A stretch of 64,000 nt of DNA, from NCBI RefSeq assembly GCF_004349105.1, contig NZ_SMLB01000005.1:1-64000 (forward strand). The letters run 5' to 3'. Source of the DNA: Jiangella aurantiaca. GTDB lineage: Bacteria > Actinomycetota > Actinomycetes > Jiangellales > Jiangellaceae. The translations under genes and the position numbers were made by a program. Position 1 is the first letter of the stretch; every line of letters begins with the position of its first letter. The notes below the pieces were generated by a model. That model did no database searches. It was given only the letters and a program-made list of their open reading frames with translations, and was not told the origin of the DNA. Below, one piece after another: positions 55,175 to 64,000 of this stretch.

Positions 55175-56370
55175 TGTCGCGCCCGGTGTCGTTCCGCGAG
55201 GCCGTCACGCTCGTCGCGAGGCGGGAGTTCGGGCAGCGGATCCGCGAGCGGTCGTTCTTCATCTCGCTGCTCATCACGCTCGGCATCATCGCGGTGGTCG
55301 TGCTGCTCCCCCGGTTCAGCGACTTCGGCTCCGACAGCTACGACGTCGCGCTGGTCGGCGACTCGTCGGCGCTGGAGGAGGCGGTGTCGCGGCAGGCCTC
55401 CGTCGCGGACGTGGAGGTGAGCTTCCGGTCGGTGAGCGATGCCGACGAGGCCGAGCGGGCCGTCCGCGACGGTGACATCGACGCCTACGTCGACGGTGAC
55501 TCCGTCGTCGTCGACCAGTCGCTCGACAGCTCACTGCGCGCCGTCCTGGAGAACGCGTACAGCCAGGTCGAGGGCGCGCGAGCCCTGGAGTCGGCCGGCA
55601 TCGACCCGGCCGAGGTCTCTGCCGCGCTGACGTCGGCCACGCTCGAGACGGTGACACTCGACCCCGACGCCGACGAGCGCGAGACCCGCGGCGCCATCGC
55701 GTTCTTCGGCACCATCGTGCTGTTCGGCCAGCTCATCACCTACTCGATGTGGGTCGCCATGGGCGTCGTCGAAGAGAAGTCCAGCCGGGTCGTCGAGGTG
55801 ATCCTCGCCACCATCCCGGCCCGGGCGCTGCTGGCCGGCAAGATCATCGGGATCGGGCTGTTGGGTCTCGTGCAGCTGGCGCTGATCGGCGGGCTGGGCC
55901 TCGTGCTGGCGTCGGCGCTGGGGGCGCTGGAGCTCAGCGGGCCGATGATCACACCGGTCCTGACGGCGCTCGCCTGGTTCGTGCTCGGCTTCGCCGCCTA
56001 CGCGTCGCTGTCCGCCGCGGCCGCTGCCCGGATCTCCCGGCAGGAGGACCTCCAGAACGTCACCACGCCGGTGAACACGCTGATGATGGTGTCGTACTTC
56101 GGGGCGTTCTACGTGTTCCTCAACCAGGACAGCCCGGTCGCCGGGGTGCTGAGCATCGCGCCGCCGTTCAGCGCGCTGATCATGCCGTTGCGCATGGCCC
56201 GCGGCGATGCCGCCGGCTGGGAGATCGCGCTGGCGCTGGCCCTGATGGTCGCGTTGATCGGGGTGCTGGTGGTTCTGGCGGCGCGGATCTACGAGGGCGC
56301 GGTGCTACGGATGGGCGCCAAGGTGTCGATGAAGGACGCGTGGGCCGCCCGGCGCCGCGTGAGTCCATAG
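55174..56370 (+). CDS. ABC transporter permease, NatB-like
   Basis: A 398-residue membrane protein with one N-terminal helix (~30-48), an extracytoplasmic domain (~50-180), then five or six C-terminal helices with VVEEKSSRVVEVILATIPARALLAGKIIG. This is the ABC-2/NatB topology. It is coupled to NatA. The exported substrate is unknown. Confidence 0.92.
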   Translation: MSRPVSFREAVTLVARREFGQRIRERSFFISLLITLGIIAVVVLLPRFSDFGSDSYDVALVGDSSALEEAVSRQASVADVEVSFRSVSDADEAERAVRDGDIDAYVDGDSVVVDQSLDSSLRAVLENAYSQVEGARALESAGIDPAEVSAALTSATLETVTLDPDADERETRGAIAFFGTIVLFGQLITYSMWVAMGVVEEKSSRVVEVILATIPARALLAGKIIGIGLLGLVQLALIGGLGLVLASALGALELSGPMITPVLTALAWFVLGFAAYASLSAAAAARISRQEDLQNVTTPVNTLMMVSYFGAFYVFLNQDSPVAGVLSIAPPFSALIMPLRMARGDAAGWEIALALALMVALIGVLVVLAARIYEGAVLRMGAKVSMKDAWAARRRVSP

Positions 56371-56397
56371 GGCCTGGTTCGCCGCAACGATCGCTGA

Positions 56398-56465
56398 CAT
56401 CCCCAGGAAAACCCGACCCTCAACACGATTGCAACCGTGTTGAGGCTCGGGTAATCCTCGTGATG
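56398..56465. repeat. REP-like hairpin, copy B
   Basis: Core arms 56411-56427 and 56436-56452 pair with one C.C mismatch around the loop attgcaac; the outer stem is degenerate. It shares CAACACGATTGCA and GTGTTGAGGCTCGGGTAATC with copy A at 42727. It lies between the convergent natB and suhB genes. Confidence 0.7.
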
Positions 56466-56512
56466 GGTGGACGCCCACGCTGCACCCCGGCCAACGCGGC
56501 AAGCCCGGCGAA

Positions 56513-57316
56513 CTAGTCCCGGTCCGCGCCCAGCCGTTCCAGCAGCGCCGTCAGCTCGTCCGCCACTCCGGGCGTCGCCGCCAGCGTCATGTCGTTGCCG
56601 GCCGGAGCACCACGCAGACCCCCGACCACCGCGCCGGCTTCGGCGGCGATCAGGCCGCCGGCGGCGAGATCCCAGGGGTTCAGGCCGCGCTCGTAGTACG
56701 CATCCAACCGGCCCGACGCCACGGCGCACAGGTCCAACGCCGCCGCACCCGCCCGGCGGATGTCGCGCACCGCCGGCACGACCTCCAGGAGCACCGCGGC
56801 CTGCCGCGCCCGCCGCTCCGCGTCGTAGCCGAAACCGGTCCCGACGAGCGCCAACGACAGCGACGAGCACGCCGACACCCGCACCGGCCGACCGTCCAGC
56901 CACGCTCCCCCGCCCAGCACAGCCGTCCACGTCTCGCCGCTGGCCGGGTTGTGCACGACGCCCGCCCGCACGACGCCGTCGATCTGGGCGGCGATGGAGA
57001 CCGCGTACTGCGGGAGGCCGTACAGGTAGTTGACCGTGCCGTCGATCGGGTCGACCACCCAGTCCACCCCCGTCGTACCGGCGACCGAACCGTCCTCCTC
57101 GCCGAGGAACCCGTCGTCAGGACGGGCGGCGAACAGGCGCGAACGGATCAGCGCCTCGGCGGCGGTGTCGGACTCGGTGACGACGTCGGTCGGCGTGGAC
57201 TTGGTGCCGGCGACGGCCATCCGCTCCACCGCCTCGCGCCGGTCCCGGACCAGGTCACCCGCCTCGAGCGCGGTCTTCTCGGCCAGGACGAGCAGGTCGG
57301 CGGGGTCGGCCGTCAC
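56513..57316 (-). CDS. suhB: Inositol monophosphatase family protein
   Basis: A 267-residue phosphatase. Metal sites are in FLGEEDGS and VVDPIDGTVNY, with NPWDLAAGGLIAAEAGAVVGG near the C-terminus. It dephosphorylates inositol-1-phosphate or related sugars; in actinobacteria this can serve mycothiol or phosphatidylinositol synthesis. GTG 57316 has GGAGG at 7 nt. It follows the ferrochelatase gene by 23 bp on the same strand. Confidence 0.9.
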   Translation of the reverse strand: MTADPADLLVLAEKTALEAGDLVRDRREAVERMAVAGTKSTPTDVVTESDTAAEALIRSRLFAARPDDGFLGEEDGSVAGTTGVDWVVDPIDGTVNYLYGLPQYAVSIAAQIDGVVRAGVVHNPASGETWTAVLGGGAWLDGRPVRVSACSSLSLALVGTGFGYDAERRARQAAVLLEVVPAVRDIRRAGAAALDLCAVASGRLDAYYERGLNPWDLAAGGLIAAEAGAVVGGLRGAPAGNDMTLAATPGVADELTALLERLGADRD

Positions 57317-57339
57317 GGCGGATCCTCCAGGAGCGGACG

Positions 57340-58440
57340 TCACGGGTACGGGGGCGAGTCGACGCCGCACAGGGCGGGGAGGTCCTCGCGCAGGTTGGGG
57401 CAGCAGCCGACGGGCGCGACGTCGGGCGCCGGGCCGGGTGCGCCGATGCTCGCGCGCACCACGGACTCCCCGCGCTCGACGGCGGCGCGCTCGAGCAGCA
57501 GGTCGATGACGGTGTCGACGAAGTCGGGGTGGGTCCCGGCGGTGGCCGCCCGGGCCGCCGCGATGCCCAGCTCCTTCGCCGTCGCCAGCGCCTCGGTGTC
57601 GAGGTCGTACGCGACCTCCATGTGGTCGGACAGGAACCCGATGGGCGCCAGCACGACGGCCTCGATCCCCTGCTCGGCCAACAACGAGAGGTGGTCGTTG
57701 ACGTCCGGCTCCAGCCACGGCATCGACGGCGGGCCGCTGCGCGAGCAGTACACCAGGTCGTGCTCGCGCGTCACACCGGTGCGCGAGGCGACCTGCGCGC
57801 TGACGGCCTCGGCGACGGCCAGGTGCTGGGCGACGTACGCGCCACCGGTGAGCCCGGACGTCTCGGCCATGGTCACCGGGATCGAGTGCGTGACGTAGAC
57901 GATCCGCGCCCCCGCAGCCACGTCGGGCGGCAGGTCGCCCAGAGCGCCCACCACGCCGTCGGCGTTGGCCGTGATGAAGCCGGGGTGGTCGAACGAGTGC
58001 CGCAGGCGGTCGATGTGCGGCGCGCCCGGCCCGACCTTCTCGACGGCGCGCCACAGGTCCTCGCGGTACTGCCGGCAGCCGGAGTAGGAGTCGTACGCGC
58101 TGGTCACGAATGCGGCCACGCGCTTGACGCCGTCGTCGCGCATGCGAGCCAGCTCGTCGGCGAGGTACGGGTCCCAGTTGCGGTTGCCCCAGTAGACCGG
58201 CAACGAGACCTTCCGCTCGGCCAGCTCGTGCTCGAGGTTGGCGATCAGCGCGCGGTTCTGGTCGTTGATGGGGCTGCGCCCGCCGAACAGGCGGTAGTGC
58301 TCGCCGACCTCTTCCAGCCGCTCACGCGGGATGCCCTTGCCGCGGGTGACGTTCTCGAGGAAGGGGATGACGTCGTCCTGCCCCTCCGGACCGCCGAAGG
58401 AGACGACCAGAAGGGCGTCGTACGGATCGGTGATGCTCAC
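57340..58440 (-). CDS. cpfC: Coproporphyrin III ferrochelatase
   Basis: A 366-residue ferrochelatase that inserts iron into coproporphyrin III in organisms with HemQ. The catalytic histidine is in VTHSIPVTM and the acidic helix in LAPIGFLSDHMEV. Likely [2Fe-2S] cysteines are in GCCPNLREDLPALCG at the C-terminus, plus one in SGCRQYRE. TAGGCT (58447-58452 on the minus strand) is 6 nt before GTG 58440 but only 3 nt before the ATG at 58443, so GTG 58440 is the probable leaderless start. Confidence 0.94.
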   Translation of the reverse strand: MSITDPYDALLVVSFGGPEGQDDVIPFLENVTRGKGIPRERLEEVGEHYRLFGGRSPINDQNRALIANLEHELAERKVSLPVYWGNRNWDPYLADELARMRDDGVKRVAAFVTSAYDSYSGCRQYREDLWRAVEKVGPGAPHIDRLRHSFDHPGFITANADGVVGALGDLPPDVAAGARIVYVTHSIPVTMAETSGLTGGAYVAQHLAVAEAVSAQVASRTGVTREHDLVYCSRSGPPSMPWLEPDVNDHLSLLAEQGIEAVVLAPIGFLSDHMEVAYDLDTEALATAKELGIAAARAATAGTHPDFVDTVIDLLLERAAVERGESVVRASIGAPGPAPDVAPVGCCPNLREDLPALCGVDSPPYP

Positions 58441-58518
58441 CATGAAAGCCTAGCCTCAAGGCCGACCGCGAGGTCCCCGGCCGCGGCGAGTCCCACAAGG
58501 GAAGGGGTAATCGGGCCC

Positions 58519-59817
58519 ATGGTCTGGCAGAACTGGGCGCGTTCCGTCCAGGCGCGCCCGGTCCGCGTCGAGCGGCCCGCGAGCGCCGACGAGGCCGCCG
58601 CCGTGCTCACCGCCGCCACCCGCGACGGCCTCCGGGTCAAGCCGGTCGGCGCGGGGCACAGCTTCACCCCGATCGCGGCGACGGACGGCGTCCAGGTGCG
58701 GCTCGACGGCCTGAGCGGCCTGCTCGCCCTCGACACCGTCGAGCACACCGCCACCGTCGGCGCCGGCACCCGGTTGCACGAGCTCAACGCCCTGCTCACC
58801 GAGCGGGGCTACGGGCTGACGAACATGGGCGACATCGCCGTCCAGACGGTGTCCGGCGCCATCGCGACCGGCACGCACGGCAGCGGCCGGGCCTGCGCGT
58901 CGCTGTCCGAGCAGGTGGTGTCGCTGGAGATCGCGCTGCCGGACGGGACGGTGCGGCGGGTCTCGGCGGCCGACACCGGCGACGACGGCGACCTCTTCCA
59001 GGCCGCGCGACTCGGCCTCGGCGCGCTGGGCATCGTGACCAGTGTCACGTTCCGGATCGAGCCGGCGTTCACACTGCGCTCGACAGTGGAGCGGACGACG
59101 CTGGACGCTGTCATCGGGCGGTTCGCCGACCTCGAGGCCGAGGACCACTGCGACCTGTACTGGCTGCCGTTCACCGACGCGGTCCAGCTCACCGTCAACC
59201 GTCGCACCGGCGAGGCGGCCGCGCCGCCGAACCCCGTCGCCGCCTGGTGGTCCGGCGACGTCGTCGAGAACGCCGGCGTCGCGCTGGTCCAGCGGCTGAC
59301 CCGGGCGGCGCCCAAGACCACGCCGGCCGTCAACGCCGTCGCCGCCCGGCTGATCGGCAGCCGCACGTTCGTCGACACCGCGCCGAGGGTGTTCACCAGC
59401 ACGCGGCGAGTCCGGTTCCACGAGATGGAGTACGCGCTGCCGCGCTCCGCGGCCGCCGGGGCGCTGCGTGCGCTGCGTGACCTGACCGCGCGCGGGCCGT
59501 GGCGGGTCGCGTTCCCCGTCGAGATCCGGCTCGCTCCTGCCGACGACGTCTGGCTCTCCCCCGCGTACGGCCGCGACACCGTCTACGTCGCGACCCACGC
59601 CTACCCCCGGACGGACTACACCGGCTGGTTCGCCGCCGTCGAGAAAATGTGGACGGAATACGGCGGGCGGCCGCACTGGGGAAAGCTCCATACCCGCGAT
59701 TCAGGGTATCTTCGCGATCAATATCGGCAGATGGGGTCGTTCCGGGCGGTCCGCGACCGGGTCGACCCCGGGCGGATCATGGCGAACGAGTACCTCGACC
59801 GGGTCCTGGGCGAGTGA
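58519..59817 (+). CDS. FAD-linked aldonolactone oxidase family protein
   Basis: A 432-residue flavoprotein of the L-gulono/D-arabinono-1,4-lactone oxidase group. The FAD domain has VKPVGAGHSFTPIA (~39-52), and the C-terminal half carries the hallmark RPHWGKLH (~392). It makes an ascorbate-like lactone product or a sugar acid; the true substrate is unknown. It is divergent from cpfC with 78 bp between. Confidence 0.9.
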   Translation: MVWQNWARSVQARPVRVERPASADEAAAVLTAATRDGLRVKPVGAGHSFTPIAATDGVQVRLDGLSGLLALDTVEHTATVGAGTRLHELNALLTERGYGLTNMGDIAVQTVSGAIATGTHGSGRACASLSEQVVSLEIALPDGTVRRVSAADTGDDGDLFQAARLGLGALGIVTSVTFRIEPAFTLRSTVERTTLDAVIGRFADLEAEDHCDLYWLPFTDAVQLTVNRRTGEAAAPPNPVAAWWSGDVVENAGVALVQRLTRAAPKTTPAVNAVAARLIGSRTFVDTAPRVFTSTRRVRFHEMEYALPRSAAAGALRALRDLTARGPWRVAFPVEIRLAPADDVWLSPAYGRDTVYVATHAYPRTDYTGWFAAVEKMWTEYGGRPHWGKLHTRDSGYLRDQYRQMGSFRAVRDRVDPGRIMANEYLDRVLGE

Positions 59818-59917
59818 AAAACTGCTCGTCAGACCCGCCGGTGCGGCGGCGTGGCGGCTTGGTCGGACCCTGTCCCGCGGGTGACGATGGTGGCAGTCGT
59901 TGTTGGGAGGTGAGGAT

Positions 59918-61036
59918 GTGCGCGAGCTTCGGCTGATCGCGGTCAGCGAGGACGGCGCCCATCTGATCCTCTCCGGCCACGACGGTGAACAGCTGGTGTT
60001 GCGGGTGGACGATCGCCTGCACGCCGCGATCCGAGGCGACCGAGCGAGGTTGGGACAGTTGGATATCCGGCTCGAAAGCCAGCTACGTCCACGCGACATC
60101 CAGGCACGCATCCGGGCCGGCGAGTCCGTCGACTCCGTGGCCGCGGTCGCGGGGATGCCACGCGAGAAGGTCGAGCGCTTCGCCGGCCCCGTCCTCGCCG
60201 AACGCGAGCACATCGCCGGCCGTGCCCGGCAGGCCACGGTGCGCCGGCTGGGCGGCGACGGCCCGCCGCAGACCCTGGAGGCCGCCGCGGGGGCGACCGC
60301 CAAGACGCACGGCGCCGACCCCGACCTCGTCGAGTGGGACGCGTGGCGGCGCGAGGACGGCCGCTGGCTGGTCCGGTTCGCCTGGGCCGGCGAGGAGGAG
60401 GACTCCGCCCTCTTCTCGTTCGACCCCTCCGGCCGCACCGTCGTGCCCGAGGACGACAACGCCCGCTCCATCGCCGGCGTGCTGCCCGCCCAGGCGACCG
60501 CCGAGCCGGAGCCCGAGGTTCCGGCCGGTCCGGCGCGGCTGTCCGTGGTGGGCGGCGGCACGGCCGGCGGCCCGGCTCATGACGACGACGAAGGCCCCGA
60601 GCTGCCCGCGTTCCTCAAGCCGGCCGGCGTCGGCCCGGTGCGCGGCCTGGTCCGCGAGCCCGACCACGACGATGCCCCCGACCAGGACGACGACGAGTTC
60701 GAGCACACCGCGCCGATCCCGGCCGCCACGGCCCGCCGCAACCGGCGCACCAACCGGTCCGGCCGCGAGCGCCGGCGCCGCGAGCCCGATCTCTTCCACG
60801 ACCACGCGCCCGAGCCGGCCGAGCCCGCCGACGCCGCGGACGACGAAGCCACCAGCGAGCGGCTGCGGCTCAGCGACATCGCCCAGCACGTCGAGACCGA
60901 GCAGACCGAGGCCGACCTCGCTCCGACGGCCGACGAGCCGCCGCCGCCGGCCCGCAAGACCAGCTCGTCGCGGTCCCGGCGGCCCAGCGTCCCCAGCTGG
61001 GACGAGATCATGTTCGGCCGCCGCAAGAACGACTGA
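59918..61036 (+). CDS. sepH: Septation protein SepH
   Basis: A 372-residue actinobacterial FtsZ-associated protein. The N-terminal DUF3071 domain (1-~165) includes a helix-turn-helix-like region (AVAGMPREKVERFAGPVLA). A long disordered acidic/arginine linker follows, and the C-terminal conserved tail PSWDEIMFGRRKND is present. GTG 59918 has GGGAGG at 6 nt, which excludes the in-frame start at 59900. Confidence 0.94.
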   Translation: MRELRLIAVSEDGAHLILSGHDGEQLVLRVDDRLHAAIRGDRARLGQLDIRLESQLRPRDIQARIRAGESVDSVAAVAGMPREKVERFAGPVLAEREHIAGRARQATVRRLGGDGPPQTLEAAAGATAKTHGADPDLVEWDAWRREDGRWLVRFAWAGEEEDSALFSFDPSGRTVVPEDDNARSIAGVLPAQATAEPEPEVPAGPARLSVVGGGTAGGPAHDDDEGPELPAFLKPAGVGPVRGLVREPDHDDAPDQDDDEFEHTAPIPAATARRNRRTNRSGRERRRREPDLFHDHAPEPAEPADAADDEATSERLRLSDIAQHVETEQTEADLAPTADEPPPPARKTSSSRSRRPSVPSWDEIMFGRRKND

Positions 61037-61056
61037 CGGCGCACCACGCCGGCGCA

Positions 61057-61089
61057 CGGCCCGCCTCGTCCACGTGACGAGGCGGGCCG
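61057..61089 (+). terminator. Strong hairpin terminator after sepH
   Basis: CGGCCCGCCTCGTC (61057-61070) and its complement (61076-61089) form a perfect 14-bp stem around a 5-nt loop, followed by ttt. It lies 20 bp after the sepH stop. Confidence 0.85.
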
Positions 61090-61121
61090 TTTCGCGTCCG
61101 CCGCCCGACTCCCCGCACCCA

Positions 61122-61205
61122 CCTTGAGTTGATCTTGGAGTAATCGGGGAATCAACCGGACATTCCGAACGGTAACCGCCCACTTTCTCCAAGATCAACT
61201 CGAGG
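61122..61205. repeat. 19-bp inverted repeat with 46-nt loop
   Basis: CCTTGAGTTGATCTTGGAG (61122-61140) pairs with 61187-61205 with one T.G pair. The long AT-richer loop contains no gene. The region 61037-61347 holds only this, the sepH terminator, and a putative TATACC -10 at ~61325 for the next gene. Confidence 0.6.
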
Positions 61206-61347
61206 GGGGCGCGAGGCGGCGCGCGCCGGACGCGGGTGCCGGCCTGGGGTTCATCAAAAGTTCCATCGCGCGCCAATGGGGCGATTCAGACAAGGTGCAT
61301 CGAACCACTTCAATGAGATTGGCCTATACCTCTCTCACAAGGACTCG

Positions 61348-64000
61348 ATGCCAATGTCGAGCACCACAGCACGACGTCGATGTCTGACGTCGTTGTCCGC
61401 GTTGACGGCGTCCGCCGTCGCGTTCGGTCTTCTCAGCACGACCCCCGCGGCCGCCGGAAGCGACGGCCCGTCGCTGACCGACGACGCGATCGAGCTGGTC
61501 GACCGCACCGAGCAGATCGGTCCCGGCATCACACTGCGCGAGCTGACCTCCGTCACCCCGACCGGGTGGTACGACCAGCGCATCCTCACCGCCGACCTCG
61601 CCAACCCGGCCGTCACCAGCGATCTCCTCGCCGGTGAGCACGTCACCGATCGAGCCCCGACCTCGGAGATGGTGAACGAGGCGGGCGCGGTCGCCGGCGT
61701 CAACGGCGACTTCTTCGACATCAACAACTCCGGCGCGCCGCTGGGCGCGGAGGTGCGCGACGGCGAGCTGCTCAAGTCGTCGGACTACGGGACCTGGACG
61801 CACGTCGGCGTCGGCATGGACGGCATCGGCCGCGCGGTCGACATGACGCTGGACGCGACGGCGACGTTCGGCGGGACGGCGCACCCGGTCGTGTCGCTCA
61901 ACGCGTCGAACACGATGTCCGGCTCCCCCGCCGACGCGATCCTCGCCTACACGTCGGCGTGGGGCACGTATCGCCGCTCGATCGGCGTCACCGGCGCCAC
62001 CGACGTCGCCTCCGTGCTGGTGCAGGACGACCGCGTCGTCTCCGTCGACCCCAGCACCGCGGGCGAGGGCGCGATCCCCGGCGGCGCGTTCGTCCTGGTC
62101 GGCCGGGAGGCCGGCGCGGCGGCGATCCGCACGCTACGTCCCGGCGATCCCGTCACCCTGAGCTACGAGCTCAGCGACGAGATCGCCCGGCAGATGCGGT
62201 TCGTCATCGGCTCCAACCGCGAGCTGGTCCGCGACGGCGTCGCCCGGCCGGACTCCGAGCTCGACAACGCCGTCCACCCGCGCACCGTCATCGGCTTCAA
62301 GGACGACGGCCGGACGATGCTGCTGGTCACCAACGACGGCCGGCAGCCGCCGGTCGCCGGCATGACGATGCGCGAGCTGGCCCGGTTCATGGTCCGGCTG
62401 GGCGCGGAGACCGCCTGGAACCTCGACGGCGGCGGCTCCACCTCGATGGTGGCCCGCCCGCTCGGCGAGGAACAGGCGACCGTGCGCAACAGCCCGTCCG
62501 ACGGCTCCGAGCGGCTCGACCCGAACGGCGTCGGCCTGTTCGTGGCGCCGGGCAACGGCCGGGCCAGGCAACTGGTGATCACGCCGGACGAAGAGATCGC
62601 CCGGGCGTTCCCCGGCCTGCACCGCACGCTGACCGCCAAGGCGGTCGACAACCACCTCACGCCGGTAGCGCTCGACCCGGCCGCGGTCCGGTGGCGCAGC
62701 AGCGGCGGCACGTTCGACGGGTCCGTCCTCTCGGTGCCGGAGGGCCGGCGCGGGCGCGTCGTCGTCCACGCCACCGCCGGCGCGGCGCAAGGCGTCCGCA
62801 GCGTCCGGATCCTCGGCGAGCTGGACTCGCTGGAGCTGTCCACGAACCGGATCTCGATCGGCGAGGCGAGCCCGCGGAACGCCGTCCGGGTCGACGTCAC
62901 CGGGCGCGACGCGCAGGGCTTCGCCGCGCCCGTCGAGTTCGTCGACCTCGACCTCACCTACGACGAGTCCGTCGTCGACATCACGCCGTCCGGCACCGGC
63001 CTGCTGATCACCCCGCTGGCCGCAGGCGGCACCGTCGTCGAGCTGAGGGCGGCCGGCCACACCGTGAAGCTGCCGGTGACCGTCGGCGTCCAGACCGTCC
63101 AGGTCTACGACTTCCAGGACGACTACGCCGCCAACGGCCGCTGGACCCGCAACGGCACCGCCGGCGTGCCCATGACGATCTCGGACGACCCCGAGGGCAT
63201 CCGGCTGGACTTCGGCGCGGCCCGCAACAAGGGCATCACCGCCGCCAGCAACCCGAACCGCTGGGTGCAGATCCCCGGCCAGCCGCTGCGCGTCCGGCTC
63301 AAGATCAAGTCCAACGTGTTCATCCCGAACGGGCTCACGTACGCGGGCTTCTGGGACGCCGCGGGCAACTCGGTCGGCGTCTACGGCACCGGGCTGCAGC
63401 CGTCGGACCAGTGGCAGTACGCGACGTTCACCATCCCGTCGTCGGCGGTGTTCCCGATCCGGTTCAACTCGTTCCAGGGCATCAACACCGCGGTCGACCA
63501 GCAGGCGCCGGGCCGGTTCGTCCTCGGCGGCCTGGAGGCGGACGTGCCGTCGCAGATCGACCTGCCGCCGGTGGATCCGCTGCGTGCCGACCCGCTGGTC
63601 TCGGCCGACGGGCAGGCCCAGCCGGGCGCCGACTGGACGTTCGCCACGCTCTCCGACGTGCAGTTCACCGCGTCGGCGCCGGACCTCACCCAGGTCGCCG
63701 TCGCCGCGCTGAACCGCATCCGCGCCGAGGAGCCGGACCTCGTCGTGCTCAACGGCGACATCGTCGACCGCGGGCTGCCGGAGGACATCGCGCTGGCCCG
63801 CGAGACGCTCGAGGCGGGCGGCTGCGACCTCGTCGCCGTCGGCGAGGAGCCGGCGGCCGAGAGCACGCCGGACCTCGACTCCGGCACCATCCCCTGCTAC
63901 TACGTGCCGGGCAACCACGAGTCGTACGGGGTGAACAACACGCAGTCGACGCTGGACGCCTGGGAGGCCGAGTTCGGCCGGCCGTACCGGACCTTCGACC
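61348..64000 (+). CDS. Secreted phosphodiester glycosidase / metallophosphatase fusion (partial)
   Basis: 884 codons are visible and the gene runs off the right edge. A signal peptide (about 1-36, ending TPAAAG) is followed by a NAGPA/DUF2233-type phosphodiester glycosidase domain (~65-390) with VNGDFFDINNSG and AWNLDGGGSTSM. A beta-rich linker and sugar-binding-like region follow (~400-740), then a metallophosphatase domain beginning FATLSDVQFT (~765) with NGDIVDRG and YVPGNHES. It may remodel phospho-glycans of the cell wall or exopolymers. ATG 61348 or 61354 may be the start. Confidence 0.85.
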   Translation, partial: MPMSSTTARRRCLTSLSALTASAVAFGLLSTTPAAAGSDGPSLTDDAIELVDRTEQIGPGITLRELTSVTPTGWYDQRILTADLANPAVTSDLLAGEHVTDRAPTSEMVNEAGAVAGVNGDFFDINNSGAPLGAEVRDGELLKSSDYGTWTHVGVGMDGIGRAVDMTLDATATFGGTAHPVVSLNASNTMSGSPADAILAYTSAWGTYRRSIGVTGATDVASVLVQDDRVVSVDPSTAGEGAIPGGAFVLVGREAGAAAIRTLRPGDPVTLSYELSDEIARQMRFVIGSNRELVRDGVARPDSELDNAVHPRTVIGFKDDGRTMLLVTNDGRQPPVAGMTMRELARFMVRLGAETAWNLDGGGSTSMVARPLGEEQATVRNSPSDGSERLDPNGVGLFVAPGNGRARQLVITPDEEIARAFPGLHRTLTAKAVDNHLTPVALDPAAVRWRSSGGTFDGSVLSVPEGRRGRVVVHATAGAAQGVRSVRILGELDSLELSTNRISIGEASPRNAVRVDVTGRDAQGFAAPVEFVDLDLTYDESVVDITPSGTGLLITPLAAGGTVVELRAAGHTVKLPVTVGVQTVQVYDFQDDYAANGRWTRNGTAGVPMTISDDPEGIRLDFGAARNKGITAASNPNRWVQIPGQPLRVRLKIKSNVFIPNGLTYAGFWDAAGNSVGVYGTGLQPSDQWQYATFTIPSSAVFPIRFNSFQGINTAVDQQAPGRFVLGGLEADVPSQIDLPPVDPLRADPLVSADGQAQPGADWTFATLSDVQFTASAPDLTQVAVAALNRIRAEEPDLVVLNGDIVDRGLPEDIALARETLEAGGCDLVAVGEEPAAESTPDLDSGTIPCYYVPGNHESYGVNNTQSTLDAWEAEFGRPYRTFD

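Overview
The window is very GC-rich, with dense gene packing, frequent GTG starts and many 4-nt stop/start overlaps. It carries actinobacterial marker genes: SepH, DUF3000, DUF3093, DUF3159, DUF3710, DUF4193, HemQ and an Fe-S ferrochelatase. It is chromosomal DNA of a high-GC actinomycete. The gene order hemQ-cgoX-hemE-DUF3000-rnd ... fadA-fadB-dxs-acnA ... trkA pair-DUF3159-OB-DUF3710-dut ... suhB-cpfC-sepH is a core-genome order familiar from Streptomyces and relatives. I cannot fix the genus. I see no tRNA, rRNA, IS element, prophage or CRISPR array.

Layout. 1-2.6 kb: a multicopper-oxidase operon (DUF6220-like membrane protein, membrane-anchored oxidase, a glutamyl-tRNA-reductase-dimerisation-like protein cut by the window edge) behind a perfect 24-bp palindrome. 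2.7-8.3 kb: PPK2, HelD, a DJ-1/PfpI protein, ZapE and a RibD-like reductase. 8.4-11.2 kb: a LigC ligase / unknown / PrimPol repair module. 11.2-14.5 kb: DoxX, MsrB, a GNAT protein, and a SigE-type ECF sigma factor flanked by two proteins sharing one extracytoplasmic-type domain. 14.5-18.8 kb: coproporphyrin-dependent heme genes (hemQ, cgoX, hemE) around a DUF4349 lipoprotein. 18.9-30 kb: DUF3000, RNase D, a FAD oxidoreductase, AlkD-like, FadA/FadB, an AI-2E-type transporter and Dxs. 30-35 kb: two paralogous membrane proteins, a lone AbiEi/DUF559-like protein and aconitase. 35-42.4 kb: a lipoprotein, a decayed acyltransferase, phospholipase A2, a two-component system and GlmS. 42.4-50 kb: a repeat-rich gap, an LLM oxidoreductase, CorA with a candidate leader peptide, a TRAM-type RNA methyltransferase, a KimA-like K+ permease and two TrkA proteins. 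50-61 kb: DUF3159, OB-fold, DUF3710, Dut, thioesterase, DUF3093, DUF4193, a NatAB-like ABC exporter, inositol monophosphatase, ferrochelatase, an aldonolactone oxidase and SepH. 61.3-64 kb: the 5-prime part of a secreted phosphodiester glycosidase / metallophosphatase fusion.

How they fit together. hemE, cgoX, cpfC (57.3 kb) and hemQ supply the late steps of coproporphyrin-dependent heme synthesis. The KimA-like permease and the TrkA pair look like one potassium module read from a divergent promoter region. FadA/FadB are the two halves of a beta-oxidation complex. The sensor kinase and its response regulator overlap by 4 nt.

Non-coding signals worth attention are an 18-residue acidic and proline-containing leader ORF ahead of corA, two places where a ribosome-binding-site/GTG block has been duplicated, two copies of a REP-like hairpin, three related hairpins built on TGATCATC, a 45-bp dyad, and a set of -10 hexamers lying 6-8 nt before start codons, which implies leaderless transcripts and fixes several starts.
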